The notes beneath the pieces are model-generated. The model was not told the origin of the DNA and did no database searches. It saw only the letters and a list, made by a program, of their open reading frames with translations. Positions 1 to 7,236 of a DNA stretch of 10,974 nucleotides are shown piece after piece. This stretch comes from Pleurotus ostreatus/Saccharomyces cerevisiae fusant (Eukaryota; Opisthokonta), in contig JAMQCK010001190.1 of the NCBI GenBank assembly GCA_024196135.1, positions 1-10,974 of the forward strand. Reading direction: 5' to 3'. Position numbers and translations under genes: made by a program. Within the stretch, counting starts at the first letter, position 1, and each line of letters starts with the position of its first letter.

Positions 1-1
1 C

Positions 2-283
2 TTCCTTCCGAATCTCACGCAACTCTCCATAGTATTTGGCGACGATTACAACAACGGCGCGGACCCGCAGGATCCCGAGGTGCGCTCTGTGCTTCGGGCT
101 ATACCCCAGTCTAGGACGCAGGCCATGTCGGTTGATGGAAGGGCGCTCGCTCTTCTGCAGCGCTACCACAATAACGGCGGCGGTGATCTAGAAGCTTGTT
201 GTTTGCCGCCTCGAGCTGTACCTCGAGTTCAAGATCCCACCCCCTCGGAGTCTGACGTGAGCATGGTTGAGGACGAAGACTGA
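2..283 (+). CDS. C-terminal part of a probable F-box/LRR-type protein (5' end outside window)
   Basis: An open frame runs from the left edge to a TGA at 281-283 and gives the last 93 residues. The segment begins with a leucine-rich-repeat-like stretch (LPNLTQLSIVFGDD, residues 2-15 of the fragment). A polar linker and a very acidic end (SESDVSMVEDED) follow. Fungal F-box proteins often finish in this way: strands of the type PNLTxL, then an acidic or low-complexity tail. The broken F-box gene starting at 1110 carries a similar segment (FPNLTRLVVYF, near 1968-2000), so the two may be paralogues; that is inference from a short match. No F-box is visible because the N-terminus lies outside the window. 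If the assignment is right, the protein would bind Skp1 and select substrates for an SCF ubiquitin ligase. The frame is good; the family is a moderate-confidence call. Confidence 0.6.
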   Translation, partial: FLPNLTQLSIVFGDDYNNGADPQDPEVRSVLRAIPQSRTQAMSVDGRALALLQRYHNNGGGDLEACCLPPRAVPRVQDPTPSESDVSMVEDED

Positions 284-1109
284 GTTTATGCTCCGCAATG
301 GATTGGTGAATCCCATGTCCGTGGTGCAATGCCGGATTTTGAGATCTGAACTTTACCCAGGATTGTTCCCCGATGTGCTAGCTCGCACGAGCGAGACTGC
401 GAATCCCCCTCATTTCTGATAGCGAAATCGTCCGCGACATAACGATGATATCTCTGTACTTCCTCGGACCAAGAGTCGTGCTCGCCTGCCGGCAGGTGCT
501 GGAGCTCACTGCTGTTGATGTCTGAGGATGATACATACCGTCTCTGCCTCGTCTTACTATGATGTATCCGCTCCTTGCTTGTCATCACTTTCCGCTTTTA
601 CGACTCTTATGATTTGGTATTATTCTACAATGTCCATTGGGAGAAATTCAGCAGGACAAAGGGGCCTGCTTGAGGGAAAGTCATCGACGCCGCGTTGCTA
701 GAAAAAAAAACACCCCGAGCAACGAAAGGCAGTGGAGCAAGCTTGCGAGCCTTCGTGCGATGCGGGTTACGCGCGGTTGACCGCTGTACTCATCCCCCAC
801 ACCTCGAGTAAGCGCATGTTGTAGGCGCGCGTTGCATTGTTCTCAAATAGGGAAATTCTTCGACACGCGCGGCGCGATCAGACGCGTCTTGTCCTGAACG
901 CACATCATCGCCTACCGCGTCCATCAGAGCGGAACGCTTGTAGCTGGCCTGGGTGAGTATACGAACTATCGTTGGGTACTATGCGTCTCTTGAAGACTCA
1001 GTAATTCAGTTCAGCCGCAAGAATGCGGGCAAGGAGGCTTTTCAGTGACAAACAGCGTTGAGCTGCGTGTCACGAGTGGTCTTTGAATTCCACATCTTAA
1101 GCGCATGAC
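284..1109. other. Intergenic stretch between the left-edge gene and the F-box pseudogene
   Basis: I see no supportable gene. The first part should hold the 3' UTR of the upstream gene, but no AATAAA was found. A run of nine A at 702-710 lies in the loop of a 7-bp inverted pair (CGTTGCT at 693-699, AGCAACG at 718-724). A GTGAGT donor at 953, followed by several CAG acceptors (1001, 1009, 1014), could be a 5' UTR intron of the F-box gene, but no clear branch site supports it. The last part is the presumed promoter of the F-box gene; no TATA box is evident. Confidence 0.5.
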
Positions 1110-2210
1110 ATGTACCCCCAGACGGATTCCATACCTCAGGTCATCGAGGACGCCCGCAGCGTCGGGAACATCGCCCTTCATCGCACACCCCACGTTCCAG
1201 ACGATCAGAATGCGAGCACCATCAAGCAGAAAGCACATACCCTCCGCAGGCTGCAGGGCTAGGCCCACGCAGAGACAATGAGGATGAGAGCCAGAGTGAA
1301 CGTTCTCCGCGGGCAGATAGCCAGCCACGACGTGCTCGTTCTCCCGTGCCCACGCCTCCCTCCCGAGATCCTTTCGGAAATATTCCTTCTCGCAACGCCA
1401 GTGCGATGGGACTTGGAGTGCGTCGGGCGCACGAAGCCCAATCTCGCGCGAGTATGCCGTTCTTGGCGTCGTATCGCTCTTGGGACGCCTCGCTTCTGTA
1501 CGACGCCTCGCCTCTGGACGATGCTCCGCCTCGCAGCCAACACCGACCCGCATAGAAAGTGCGTCGCTCGACTTGGCAGACCGCGCATGCACCCTTGCAT
1601 CTGCTCCTCGAGATATACAGCCGCTCATCGAGATCGCCCCCGCCACAACGACATCTTCGCGGGCTATCCCATGGCCATAACCGGCATCAGTCAAAGCCTG
1701 CGCGTATCCGCGAACACAGACGTGGAGAAGTGCCCATTCGACGCGCTGTAATTCATGCTCGCGCGCGAGGCATCTCGCTTCCTCTTACTTGATGGACCAG
1801 AATGGACGAGCGCAGACGACATCGTCTACATAGTGCCTCCGCTTCATCACCCGCCCCCAGCTCGTCCCCGCCCCATCGAACTCGAGCCTACGCACGAGCT
1901 GATCTATTCGATGAATCTCATAGTGGCGTTCTCGCGCGCCTCGAGGAGGTTCGGCGCTCTGACGCCCTTCCCAAACCTCACGCGCCTCGTCGTCTACTTC
2001 GCCGGGCTGAAGAGTCGCACGGCTGTTTCCGATACGTGCGCAGCGCTCGCGAGACCATCGTATTCACGAAGGTGCCCGAGGCAATTTCACGGGATGAGGC
2101 TTCGTCGCTTTCCAGCGACTGCGAGCTGGCGATAGGTCTCTCCACTGGGGAACTGAAGGATGTCGAGTCCGACGAGGAGTACATCAATTCGAATAAGTTA
2201 TCGGTGGGTC
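1110..2210 (+). pseudogene. Decayed F-box protein gene (premature stops, frame changes, internal duplication)
   Basis: The ATG at 1110 follows an in-frame TAA at 1098 and opens a frame that stops at TAG 1260-1262. The same frame then continues into a coiled-coil-like stretch and a clear F-box: LPPEILSEIFLLA (about 1356-1394), then LARVCRSWRRIAL (1443 onward) and TPRLW (about 1507-1521). The helix-rich lead-in before LPPEI is typical of basidiomycete F-box proteins. After about 1550 the usual next element, DRACTLPLHLLLEI-like, can only be read by moving between frames 1 and 2, which indicates indels. The original frame meets TAA at 1749-1751 and resumes with EWTSADDIVYIVPP and an LRR-like FPNLTRLVVYF near 1968-2000. 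An acidic stretch (ELKDVESDEEY, 2150-2182) lies in another frame, so the 3' end is approximate. Intact members recruit substrates to SCF ubiquitin ligases through Skp1. Introns could explain some but probably not all of the breaks, so pseudogene is preferred over an active spliced gene. Confidence 0.65.
1484..1519 (+). repeat. 18-bp tandem duplication inside the F-box pseudogene
   Basis: Two adjacent 18-bp copies, GACGCCTCGCTTCTGTAC at 1484-1501 and GACGCCTCGCCTCTGGAC at 1502-1519, match at 16 of 18 bases. They turn the usual F-box reading IALGTPRLW into IALGTPRFCTTPRLW, an in-frame gain of six residues right after the F-box. Related proteins normally have a single TPRLW here, so the duplication is probably derived. 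Confidence 0.8.
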
Positions 2211-2654
2211 ACCAAGAGGGACAATGCGGAAGGTGCGGTTGGTCTTGTCGAGCGTCTCTAGTCTCAATATTGATATTCTTTCAGATTGATATACTATATG
2301 GTCTGCACGACGGGACAGCGTGTGCGTCGCTATTTCCAAGGTTACTTCTCATACCATGCGACTTGAATATGATTGTTCGCGCCGTTGAACTAGCGCTATA
2401 TGCCACTCGTCGGAATTTCAGATCCGTCCCTCGCCGAACTCCCACCGACGACTCAACACGCCCTTGTTCGTCCTACACCTACGATATCTATCCTCCGGAA
2501 CGCCGGCGCCCTTGCTCGCGCAGATTAGCTGAACTCGACGAGGTCCGTGGATTGGTGCATCACGTTCGACGAAGTTCGCGCATCCCGTTCGGCGCACTTC
2601 GTGTCTAGTCGAGATTATCCGTGCGTCTCGCCGTCCCGCTCCTACTCTCACGCA
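2211..2654. other. Gene-free stretch after the F-box pseudogene
   Basis: This stretch may contain the remaining 3' end of the F-box pseudogene, but no recognisable protein segment is present. Acceptor-like ends exist (for example TTTCAG at 2280-2285), but no convincing donor-branch-acceptor set was found. The word CTTCG/CGAAG becomes frequent after about 2560, at the edge of the repeat block. Confidence 0.4.
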
Positions 2655-2787
2655 TCCTTCGCAGAGCTGACTAGTGTCCTTCGCAGAGCTGACCAGCGTC
2701 CTTCGCAGAGCTCACTCTCGTCCTCCTCCGGGGCTCACCAGCGTCTTCCGCGGGTTCACCAACGTCTTCTTCCGCGATTCACCAGCC
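2655..2787 (+). repeat. Minisatellite, six units of 21-23 bp
   Basis: Units start at 2655, 2677, 2699, 2721, 2744 and 2765. The first three share TCCTTCGCAGAGCT and are nearly identical. The last three keep the pattern TC-TTCC-CG..TCACCA.CG but have diverged, so the array has an older and a younger end. No CDS is supported across it. Confidence 0.85.
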
Positions 2788-2829
2788 AAGGTACCAACCC
2801 TACCACTTCGTAGCGATCCGGGCCCGACG

Positions 2830-3205
2830 AAGCGCTCCTCTATTCGTCACCAGGTGCGTTGTCCCTTTTCCCTTTCGTCTCATGAACTTCGTCTCACCCA
2901 CCATCGAGCCATTCTATTGAACTCGTTTCTTCCTCCATCGAGATTGAACCTCATTCCTCGACCTTTGCCAAGTCATCCTACGAACTTCACCCCTCCCTCC
3001 TTCGAGCTACCCTAACGGGGTCGTTCCTTCACATGCTGAGCTTAGGCTTCAAGTGATGACGAAGTTCATGTCTTTGCCTGTTATGAGCTTCGCCCTTCGC
3101 ATTATGAACTTCGTATATTCATTCGCCTTGGACTTCGCTCCTTCATCAATCCTTCATCCTCTAAGAACGACTTCATTCTCTATGACCTTCGCCTCGCGGT
3201 TCTCC
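2830..3205 (+). repeat. Pyrimidine-rich stretch with scattered GAACTTCG-type words
   Basis: The + strand is rich in C and T and repeats ATGA(A/G)CTTCG-like words (2882, 3083, 3104; weaker forms at 2982, 3129 and 3182). Two of them are 21 bp apart (3083 and 3104). It reads like a badly degraded tandem array. Open frames here are short and have no domain. Confidence 0.4.
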
Positions 3206-3209
3206 TTAT

Positions 3210-3280
3210 CACGATCTCCCTCGCTGCCTATTGCGATTCCGGTCCCTACTCCTCACGATCGCCTTCGCTGCCTATAGCGA
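3210..3280 (+). repeat. Two direct copies of a 27-bp segment, 44 bp apart
   Basis: Copies at 3210-3236 and 3254-3280 begin CACGATC and share CGCTGCCTAT; 24 of 27 bases match. Together with the 17-bp gap the period is 44 bp, twice the 22-bp period of the neighbouring array. Confidence 0.7.
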
Positions 3281-3309
3281 ACGTAGAGCAACCGCTCTAG
3301 CCTCGCATG

Positions 3310-3579
3310 CGGCGCTATCGGTCCCGGCGCGAAGGGATGTATGTCCTTGCTCGAAGCGGTATTCCCAGCCAAAGTCTATCGGTGCCCGACTAGAAGAACC
3401 GTCGGTCCAGGCGCGAAGCCTTGTCCGTCCGTGCTCGAAGTGCTATAGAGATCCTGCGCGAAGCGCTATAGACTTTCCGCCCAAAGGGCGCTATGTTCCT
3501 GCTCGAAGGACGTGATGTTCCTGCTCGAACATGAAGGCGCTATCCGTGCCTACTCGAAGTGCTTCGCTATGTTCCTCCG
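3310..3579 (+). repeat. Degenerate 22-bp minisatellite, about eleven units
   Basis: The anchor CGAAG (or a one- or two-base variant) recurs at 3330, 3352, 3370, 3392, 3414, 3436, 3459, 3482, 3504, 3526 and 3555. The steps are 22, 18, 22, 22, 22, 23, 23, 22, 22 and 29 bp. A rough consensus begins CGAAGcGCTATag and ends in TCCTGCT. No two units are identical, so the array is old. The word GCGCTAT from this unit also appears elsewhere in the window, for example near 2393 and within the array at 3979. Confidence 0.75.
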
Positions 3580-3956
3580 CGTTCCCTTCGTTCTATCACG
3601 TTCCTCTGAATGTATACCGCCTTCACTTCCTTCTATATGTGACCTACCCTAACCCCTACTGCTAGCGAATCTAGGTACGCGACTGCTAGCGACCTTACGC
3701 ACGTTCGGCCGTACCACTTGGGAACGTTCGCCTTGCTCTATCGACTGGACCGCCTGGCCTATTGAGTGGAATTCCTGCCCGAAATGGGTAAGGTTCCCTC
3801 GACTTCCTTCGAAACTGCAGGTGAGGTGCTCCTGACCTTCATGATCGTGAGAAGGCCTCAATCGGATCGTGAGTGAGGTTCTTTGTGCTCTTCGACTGTA
3901 TGTGTCTCACTGACGAGGCCCTCAGTCCGCGAGCAAAGTCCGGCGCTGCATAGATC
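3580..3956. other. Gene-free stretch between repeat arrays
   Basis: I see no gene. CCCTAACCCC at 3647-3656 resembles under two telomere repeats and is too short to mean anything. Short frames on the minus strand are not supported by any domain. Confidence 0.4.
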
Positions 3957-4019
3957 GGTCGCATACAGCACTGTATAGGTCGCGCATAGCGCTGTATGGG
4001 TCGCGTATAGCTCCGTATA
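3957..4019 (+). repeat. 21-bp tandem repeat, three units
   Basis: Units at 3957-3977, 3978-3998 and 3999-4019 each start GGTCGC and contain ATA-GC--TGTAT or a near variant. A partial, more diverged unit precedes them (about 3936-3956). The middle unit contains ATAGCGCT, which is nearly self-complementary. Because 21 is a multiple of three, the minus strand reads as a false seven-residue protein repeat. Confidence 0.85.
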
Positions 4020-4260
4020 CGCCATCCACTCAGAGGGCTCCCTTATCTTTACGTCGGCCCCGACTCGCACAACGTGCGCAACGGATTATGGGGTGCGGGG
4101 CGACGCGGACTATGGGATGGCGCGTTCAATCCGGAGCCGACGATTTTGCAAGACTACGAGCTAGTCTACAAGGCTACCTACAAGGACGCCTGCTTGCCTG
4201 AAGCGCGACGATAGGCAAATTTGCTGCGATAGGGTACGAAAACAGGCGATAGGGATCGAG
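4020..4260. other. Gene-free stretch, possible upstream exon of a spliced transcript
   Basis: I see no open frame of note. GCGATAGGG occurs twice (4228-4236 and 4248-4256). The stretch ends in CGAG just before a consensus donor GTAAGT at 4261. Confidence 0.35.
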
Positions 4261-4610
4261 GTAAGTGTTGCTTGCTAAGTCGCTCAAGTTGAGGCATTTA
4301 CAAGCTGACGGCTTAGTGGCGCGCAGGATGGCTAAGGGGCGCGCAGACAGGGTATGCCCGGACTTCCGTATATCGCCGTCGAGTCCTTCTCGGACAATAC
4401 GACCGAAATCAGCTTACTACGCACATTCTACTGTATATGCGTGCGAAGTTTCCTGCCATGGTTGGTTCAAGGCGCGCGATACAGGGCGCGTAGGTTTTCT
4501 CGGCCGCTATCGTGCGAGTCGCGGCGTTATCCCTGCGAAGGGGAAGTAGACGGCGGTAAGCACCCTTCCAGTTCGTGCTTATTGGTATCTACTGATGTCG
4601 TACATTGCAG
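4261..4610 (+). other. Possible spliced transcript: two intron-like segments around a 229-nt exon
   Basis: Segment 4261-4326 (66 nt) starts GTAAGT, has CTGAC at 4305-4309 and ends GCGCAG. Segment 4556-4610 (55 nt) starts GTAAGC, has CTGAT about 20 nt before its end and stops at TTGCAG. Both match basidiomycete intron form and length. The exon between them opens with an ATG at 4328 and could encode 73 basic residues to TAG 4547-4549; a second frame from ATG 4354 would run through the second intron. I recognise neither peptide. It could be a non-coding RNA, a decayed gene, or chance splice-like matches; at least one GTAAGT is expected by chance in a window of this size. Confidence 0.25.
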
Positions 4611-4895
4611 GGGCGAGGCGGCTCAGCTCTGCCTCTCGGTACCGCTGGACTAGCTCGCTGAACTCTCGTTCATCGCCTCGGGGCCAACAGGCTTCAGGGG
4701 AAGTACGTTCCGGTACCAACGCTGCTGTCAGCTATCAACAGCTGCTAGTCCTCCCCTTCATCTTCAGTGGCGCCAGCGAACATCCAAGCTGAGCAGCCCA
4801 ACGCGCCCAGTCGGTCGCGTGTATGCGTCATCCAGAAGGTGGTGACGCATTCACCATCCCGCTGTCGATGCTGTCATCGTTGATGTCTTGCTGTT
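4611..4895. other. Gene-free stretch with an 8-bp inverted repeat
   Basis: I see no gene. ATGCGTCA at 4823-4830 and TGACGCAT at 4843-4850 are exact reverse complements around a 12-nt gap. Each contains TGACG, the half-site bound by many bZIP factors, so this could be a paired binding site or a small hairpin. Confidence 0.4.
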
Positions 4896-4920
4896 GACGC
4901 GTCGACGCGTCGCGTCGCGT
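4896..4920. repeat. 16-bp perfect palindrome of two GACGCGTC units plus GCGTC copies
   Basis: GACGCGTCGACGCGTC at 4896-4911 is its own reverse complement and consists of two 8-bp copies. Two shorter GCGTC copies follow. It may be simple slippage. Confidence 0.75.
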
Positions 4921-5136
4921 CAGTCATCCGGTCACGGGACGCTTACTTTCCTTCCGTCCTCCCGGCTTCTCGCAGTCCGTGGATCGCCCCGATTACCTTT
5001 CTCGAACCAGTTCGCACCGTCAGATACGCGCCCGCCAGCGGCAGGGGAACCGCGCGCTCGTCGTCGCCTGCCGCCCTCTGCCGCGTCGGGACGAGGATGA
5101 GGCGCCCCGCATGCCCCCGCTTGTCGCTGCCTTCCC

Positions 5137-5245
5137 TCCCGCGCTCAATTTTTCTCTCGCACGCCCCGCATGCCTCTTCGCACCGCCCCCGTCCCACATT
5201 GGAAGGTCCCGTCCCGCGCGCAATTTTTCTCGTTCTCCGCATGTC
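5137..5245 (+). repeat. Direct repeat with CAATTTTTCTC core, period 75 bp
   Basis: TCCCGCGC-CAATTTTTCTC occurs at 5137 and again at 5212; each copy is followed by a CCGCATG word. The surrounding 4.95-5.5 kb is C-rich on the + strand and has no supported gene. Confidence 0.65.
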
Positions 5246-5252
5246 GCTAGTC

Positions 5253-5290
5253 GCCCGCGTGTTGCCTGCCCGCCCGCGTGTTGCCGCCCG
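5253..5290 (+). repeat. 19-bp tandem duplication
   Basis: GCCCGCGTGTTGCC occurs at 5253 and 5272, a step of 19 bp. The last few bases of the two copies differ. Confidence 0.7.
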
Positions 5291-5436
5291 CCGTCGCCTC
5301 GTTCCATGCCCTGCGCCCAGCGTACCTGCCCATCGATGGTCGCCCGGGCACCTATTACGCGCGCGGCTTTCCCTTGCGACGGCGATTATGTGTAATCGTT
5401 CGCCACCGACACGGTTATCGCCTGCTGTGATCCCAT

Positions 5437-5490
5437 CCATCTGCGCGCTAACTCTCCATCTGCGTGCTGGATCCCATCTGCGCGCTTGAG
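5437..5490 (+). repeat. 18-19-bp tandem repeat, three units
   Basis: Units start at 5437, 5456 and 5474, each with CCATCTGCG(C/T)GCT. The remaining bases vary. Confidence 0.8.
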
Positions 5491-5933
5491 GGCGTGCGTG
5501 TGCGATGGGAACTTTCATCTCTGGTCTTGCGCGGACATCGGGGTGCCGCTCGCTCTCATCAAGGTCCCCCGTGCTTGTTCATCAGCCCTGTTGTTTCCGG
5601 TCTTAGCTCTTGCTGTTTCCGAACCTTGCTCTGACGCTGACTACGCTCTGCAACCCTGCGCCCTTGACTCCTGCACCTAGGTGGCGGCCGCTGTCGAGCG
5701 ACGAACGCGGTCCTCATCAGCGTACCTACTCGTTGTGATCTTATCAGCCCTTGTTACTCCTTGAGCTTGAATATCAGCCCTTGTTACTCCATGTCTTGCC
5801 TCGCCTTACACTCCGACACGGCTTCAAGACAAAGTTCAACAGTATCTTGTTACGTCGGCTCGACGTCTGGCAAAACGTCGGAGGCCTCTAGTCGCATGCC
5901 TTTGCGCGGCCGTAAGAGCGGTATCACCGTCCG
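5491..5933. other. Gene-free stretch around the 30-bp-period repeat
   Basis: No coding region can be supported here; open frames are short, low in identifiable motifs and not bounded by splice signals. The only clear structure is the direct repeat at 5742-5790. Confidence 0.4.
5742..5790 (+). repeat. 19-bp direct repeat, period 30 bp
   Basis: TATCAGCCCTTGTTACTCC occurs exactly at 5742-5760 and 5772-5790, separated by 11 bp. An exact match suggests a recent duplication. Confidence 0.85.
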
Positions 5934-5978
5934 CGTCCTGACTGCCACGAGACCGACGTCTTGACTGCCAGAGACCGG
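5934..5978 (+). repeat. Approximate 23-bp tandem duplication
   Basis: CGTC(C/T)TGACTGCCA occurs at 5934 and 5957 and is followed in both copies by GAGACCG, with a one-base indel between them. Confidence 0.7.
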
Positions 5979-6148
5979 TCTTAGGCATTCAACAAGTCGA
6001 ACGGCGAGCCCTTCGCGAACTAATGAGCCCCTTCGGTCTTCCTGCTTTCCGCGAGTGGGTCTCGACAGCCCCCACGAGCGTACAACGTCTGGCTTGTACG
6101 GAATCGCCCTTGCGGTCTTGAGAACACGGTCTCTTGCGACCATAGGAG

Positions 6149-6246
6149 ACGCCTCTTGTGGCCACTAGCAACGCCTCTTGCGGCCATTATAGACGCCTCT
6201 TGCGGCCATTAGCAACGCCTCTTGCGGCCTTTATAGACGCCTCGCA
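6149..6246 (+). repeat. 22-bp minisatellite, four close units plus partial ends, alternating AB AB
   Basis: Units at 6149-6170, 6171-6192, 6193-6214 and 6215-6236 all begin ACGCCTCTTG(C/T)GGCC. They end alternately in TAGCA, TATAG, TAGCA, TATAG, so the array is built of 44-bp pairs. A partial unit follows at 6237 and a diverged one precedes at about 6126. This alternating pattern implies that a two-unit block was duplicated as a whole. Confidence 0.9.
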
Positions 6247-6444
6247 CGTTCATTGACCTGGTCTCCGCCGCGATGCCCGTCTGCGTCTAGAAAGGTCCAT
6301 CGCTGGGCCTGATGACCGCCTCCCCCTTGGCCTCGCTGTACCTCTCCCTGAATTTGTTCGCCGTCTCTCACCCTTGTAAGCGTCATCGCCAGGTACCTAG
6401 CCTCCTAGGCTGTGGACGTCCGCAAAGTAGACGTGGGTGGATGT

Positions 6445-6486
6445 CATTCTTGGGCTATTCAGTCTCATTCTTGGGCTATTCAGTCT
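6445..6486 (+). repeat. Exact 21-bp tandem duplication
   Basis: Two identical adjacent copies at 6445-6465 and 6466-6486 begin CATTCTTGGGCTATTCAG. Perfect identity points to a recent event. Confidence 0.9.
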
Positions 6487-6538
6487 CTTACAGCGACGAA
6501 ACGGATGGAAAATAATAGAAGGTGTACTTTACCCTCCT

Positions 6539-6577
6539 CGCTACTTGCTATCCAAAGGCGCTACTTGCTATCCAAGG
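6539..6577 (+). repeat. 20-bp tandem duplication
   Basis: CGCTACTTGCTATCCAA occurs at 6539 and 6559; the copies differ by one A in the following A-run. Confidence 0.9.
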
Positions 6578-6675
6578 TCCGAGAAACATGAAGGCAGGCG
6601 GATAGGCGAGAATGAGATATGAATAAGGACATGAACGGCTTGGACGGCGAGAACATATGGACAGACATGAACGGC

Positions 6676-6738
6676 GATGGACACGGCATGGACGGTGATG
6701 GACACGGCTTGGACGGTGATGGACACGGCTTGGACGGC
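6676..6738 (+). repeat. 21-bp tandem repeat, three units
   Basis: Units at 6676-6696, 6697-6717 and 6718-6738 start GATGGACACGGC(A/T)TGGACG and differ at only a few bases. More diverged GAACGGC/GGACGGC words extend back to about 6630. The + strand reads as a false repeat of seven residues (MDTAWTV). Confidence 0.9.
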
Positions 6739-7093
6739 GCGTGCGTATGAACGGCGAGCGCGTACGAATGAAGCAAACATGAAAGACAAGAGCACCATGG
6801 CCACCTTGACTGCGGCGACAGATCAGGAGACGCCTTGCATTATTGTGGCGCGCGTCCTGAGGTCCTTGAGGCTGGTTAACGAGACTGTCGAAGTCTGTTT
6901 GCCTTCATGAGATGTAGTGCCCAAGCCTATCTCCTCTTCCAACGAGCAACACCAGAGGCACACCAAAATATGACGCTCGTAGAACACGTGGGTGGATTTT
7001 CAGCAGTATTACTTCCACATCACTGGGTATGAAAACGCTACTCCTGCCACTGTTCAAGCGAAATCCCCGCGGGCGTACCTCGTATTCGTCAAG
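6739..7093. other. Gene-free stretch, possible exon upstream of the palindromic intron
   Basis: A frame is open from after TAG 6980-6982 to the candidate donor at 7094 and reads QQYYFHITGYENATPA and PRAYLVFVK. It has no ATG, and I recognise no family. From about 7000 the DNA seems less GC-rich than its surroundings, which could mark an inserted or older fragment. Confidence 0.3.
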
Positions 7094-7236
7094 GTGAGGT
7101 TCAGCATAAACATCCGCAGAGAAACAAATCGTACGGTGACCATACGATCACCGTACGATCACCGCCTGGGCCAAATGACGGTCACCGTGCGATTTGTTTC
7201 CCTCTGGATGTTTTATGCTAACGCCAAATTATTCAG
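7094..7236 (+). other. Candidate 143-nt intron containing a long hairpin
   Basis: The segment opens AAG|GTGAGG, has an ideal branch sequence CTAAC at 7218-7222 and ends ATTCAG at 7236, 14 nt after the branch motif. Nearly all of the interior (7103-7219) is an imperfect palindrome. Splicing would join ...AYLVFVK to KRYSSKEVIGHLPAS and then TAG, so no long protein results. The splice signals are good individually; transcription is unproven. Confidence 0.35.
7103..7219. repeat. Imperfect palindrome with arms of about 39-40 bp
   Basis: Left arm 7103-7141 and right arm 7180-7219 are reverse complements. The left arm reads AGCATAAACATCC...AAACAAATCGTACGGTGACC and the right arm GGTCACCGTGCGATTTGTTT...GGATGTTTTATGCT. 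Differences are one extra T, a small two-base bulge on each side and one base that stays a G-U pair in + strand RNA. The 38-bp loop holds a tandem 11-bp repeat TACGATCACCG (7143-7153, 7154-7164). It also holds TCACCGTAC (7148-7156), which can pair with GTACGGTGA of the left arm to form a competing hairpin. It could be a MITE-like remnant, but no clear target-site duplication was seen. Confidence 0.85.

Noticed and set aside
286..588. A 100-codon minus-strand frame starting with ATG
   Set aside because: It has no recognisable motif, lies in the expected 3' UTR of the left-edge gene and has no splice or promoter support. A small real gene cannot be fully excluded.
1011..1694. A 227-codon minus-strand frame
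   Set aside because: It overlaps the F-box sequence on the + strand, which has recognisable motifs; the minus frame has none.
3647..3656. Telomere-like CCCTAACCCC
   Set aside because: It is shorter than two units; such a short match is expected by chance.
6561..6910. Seven-residue protein repeats on both strands around 6676-6738
   Set aside because: These are translations of a 21-bp DNA tandem repeat; they have no family resemblance, and both strands are open equally.
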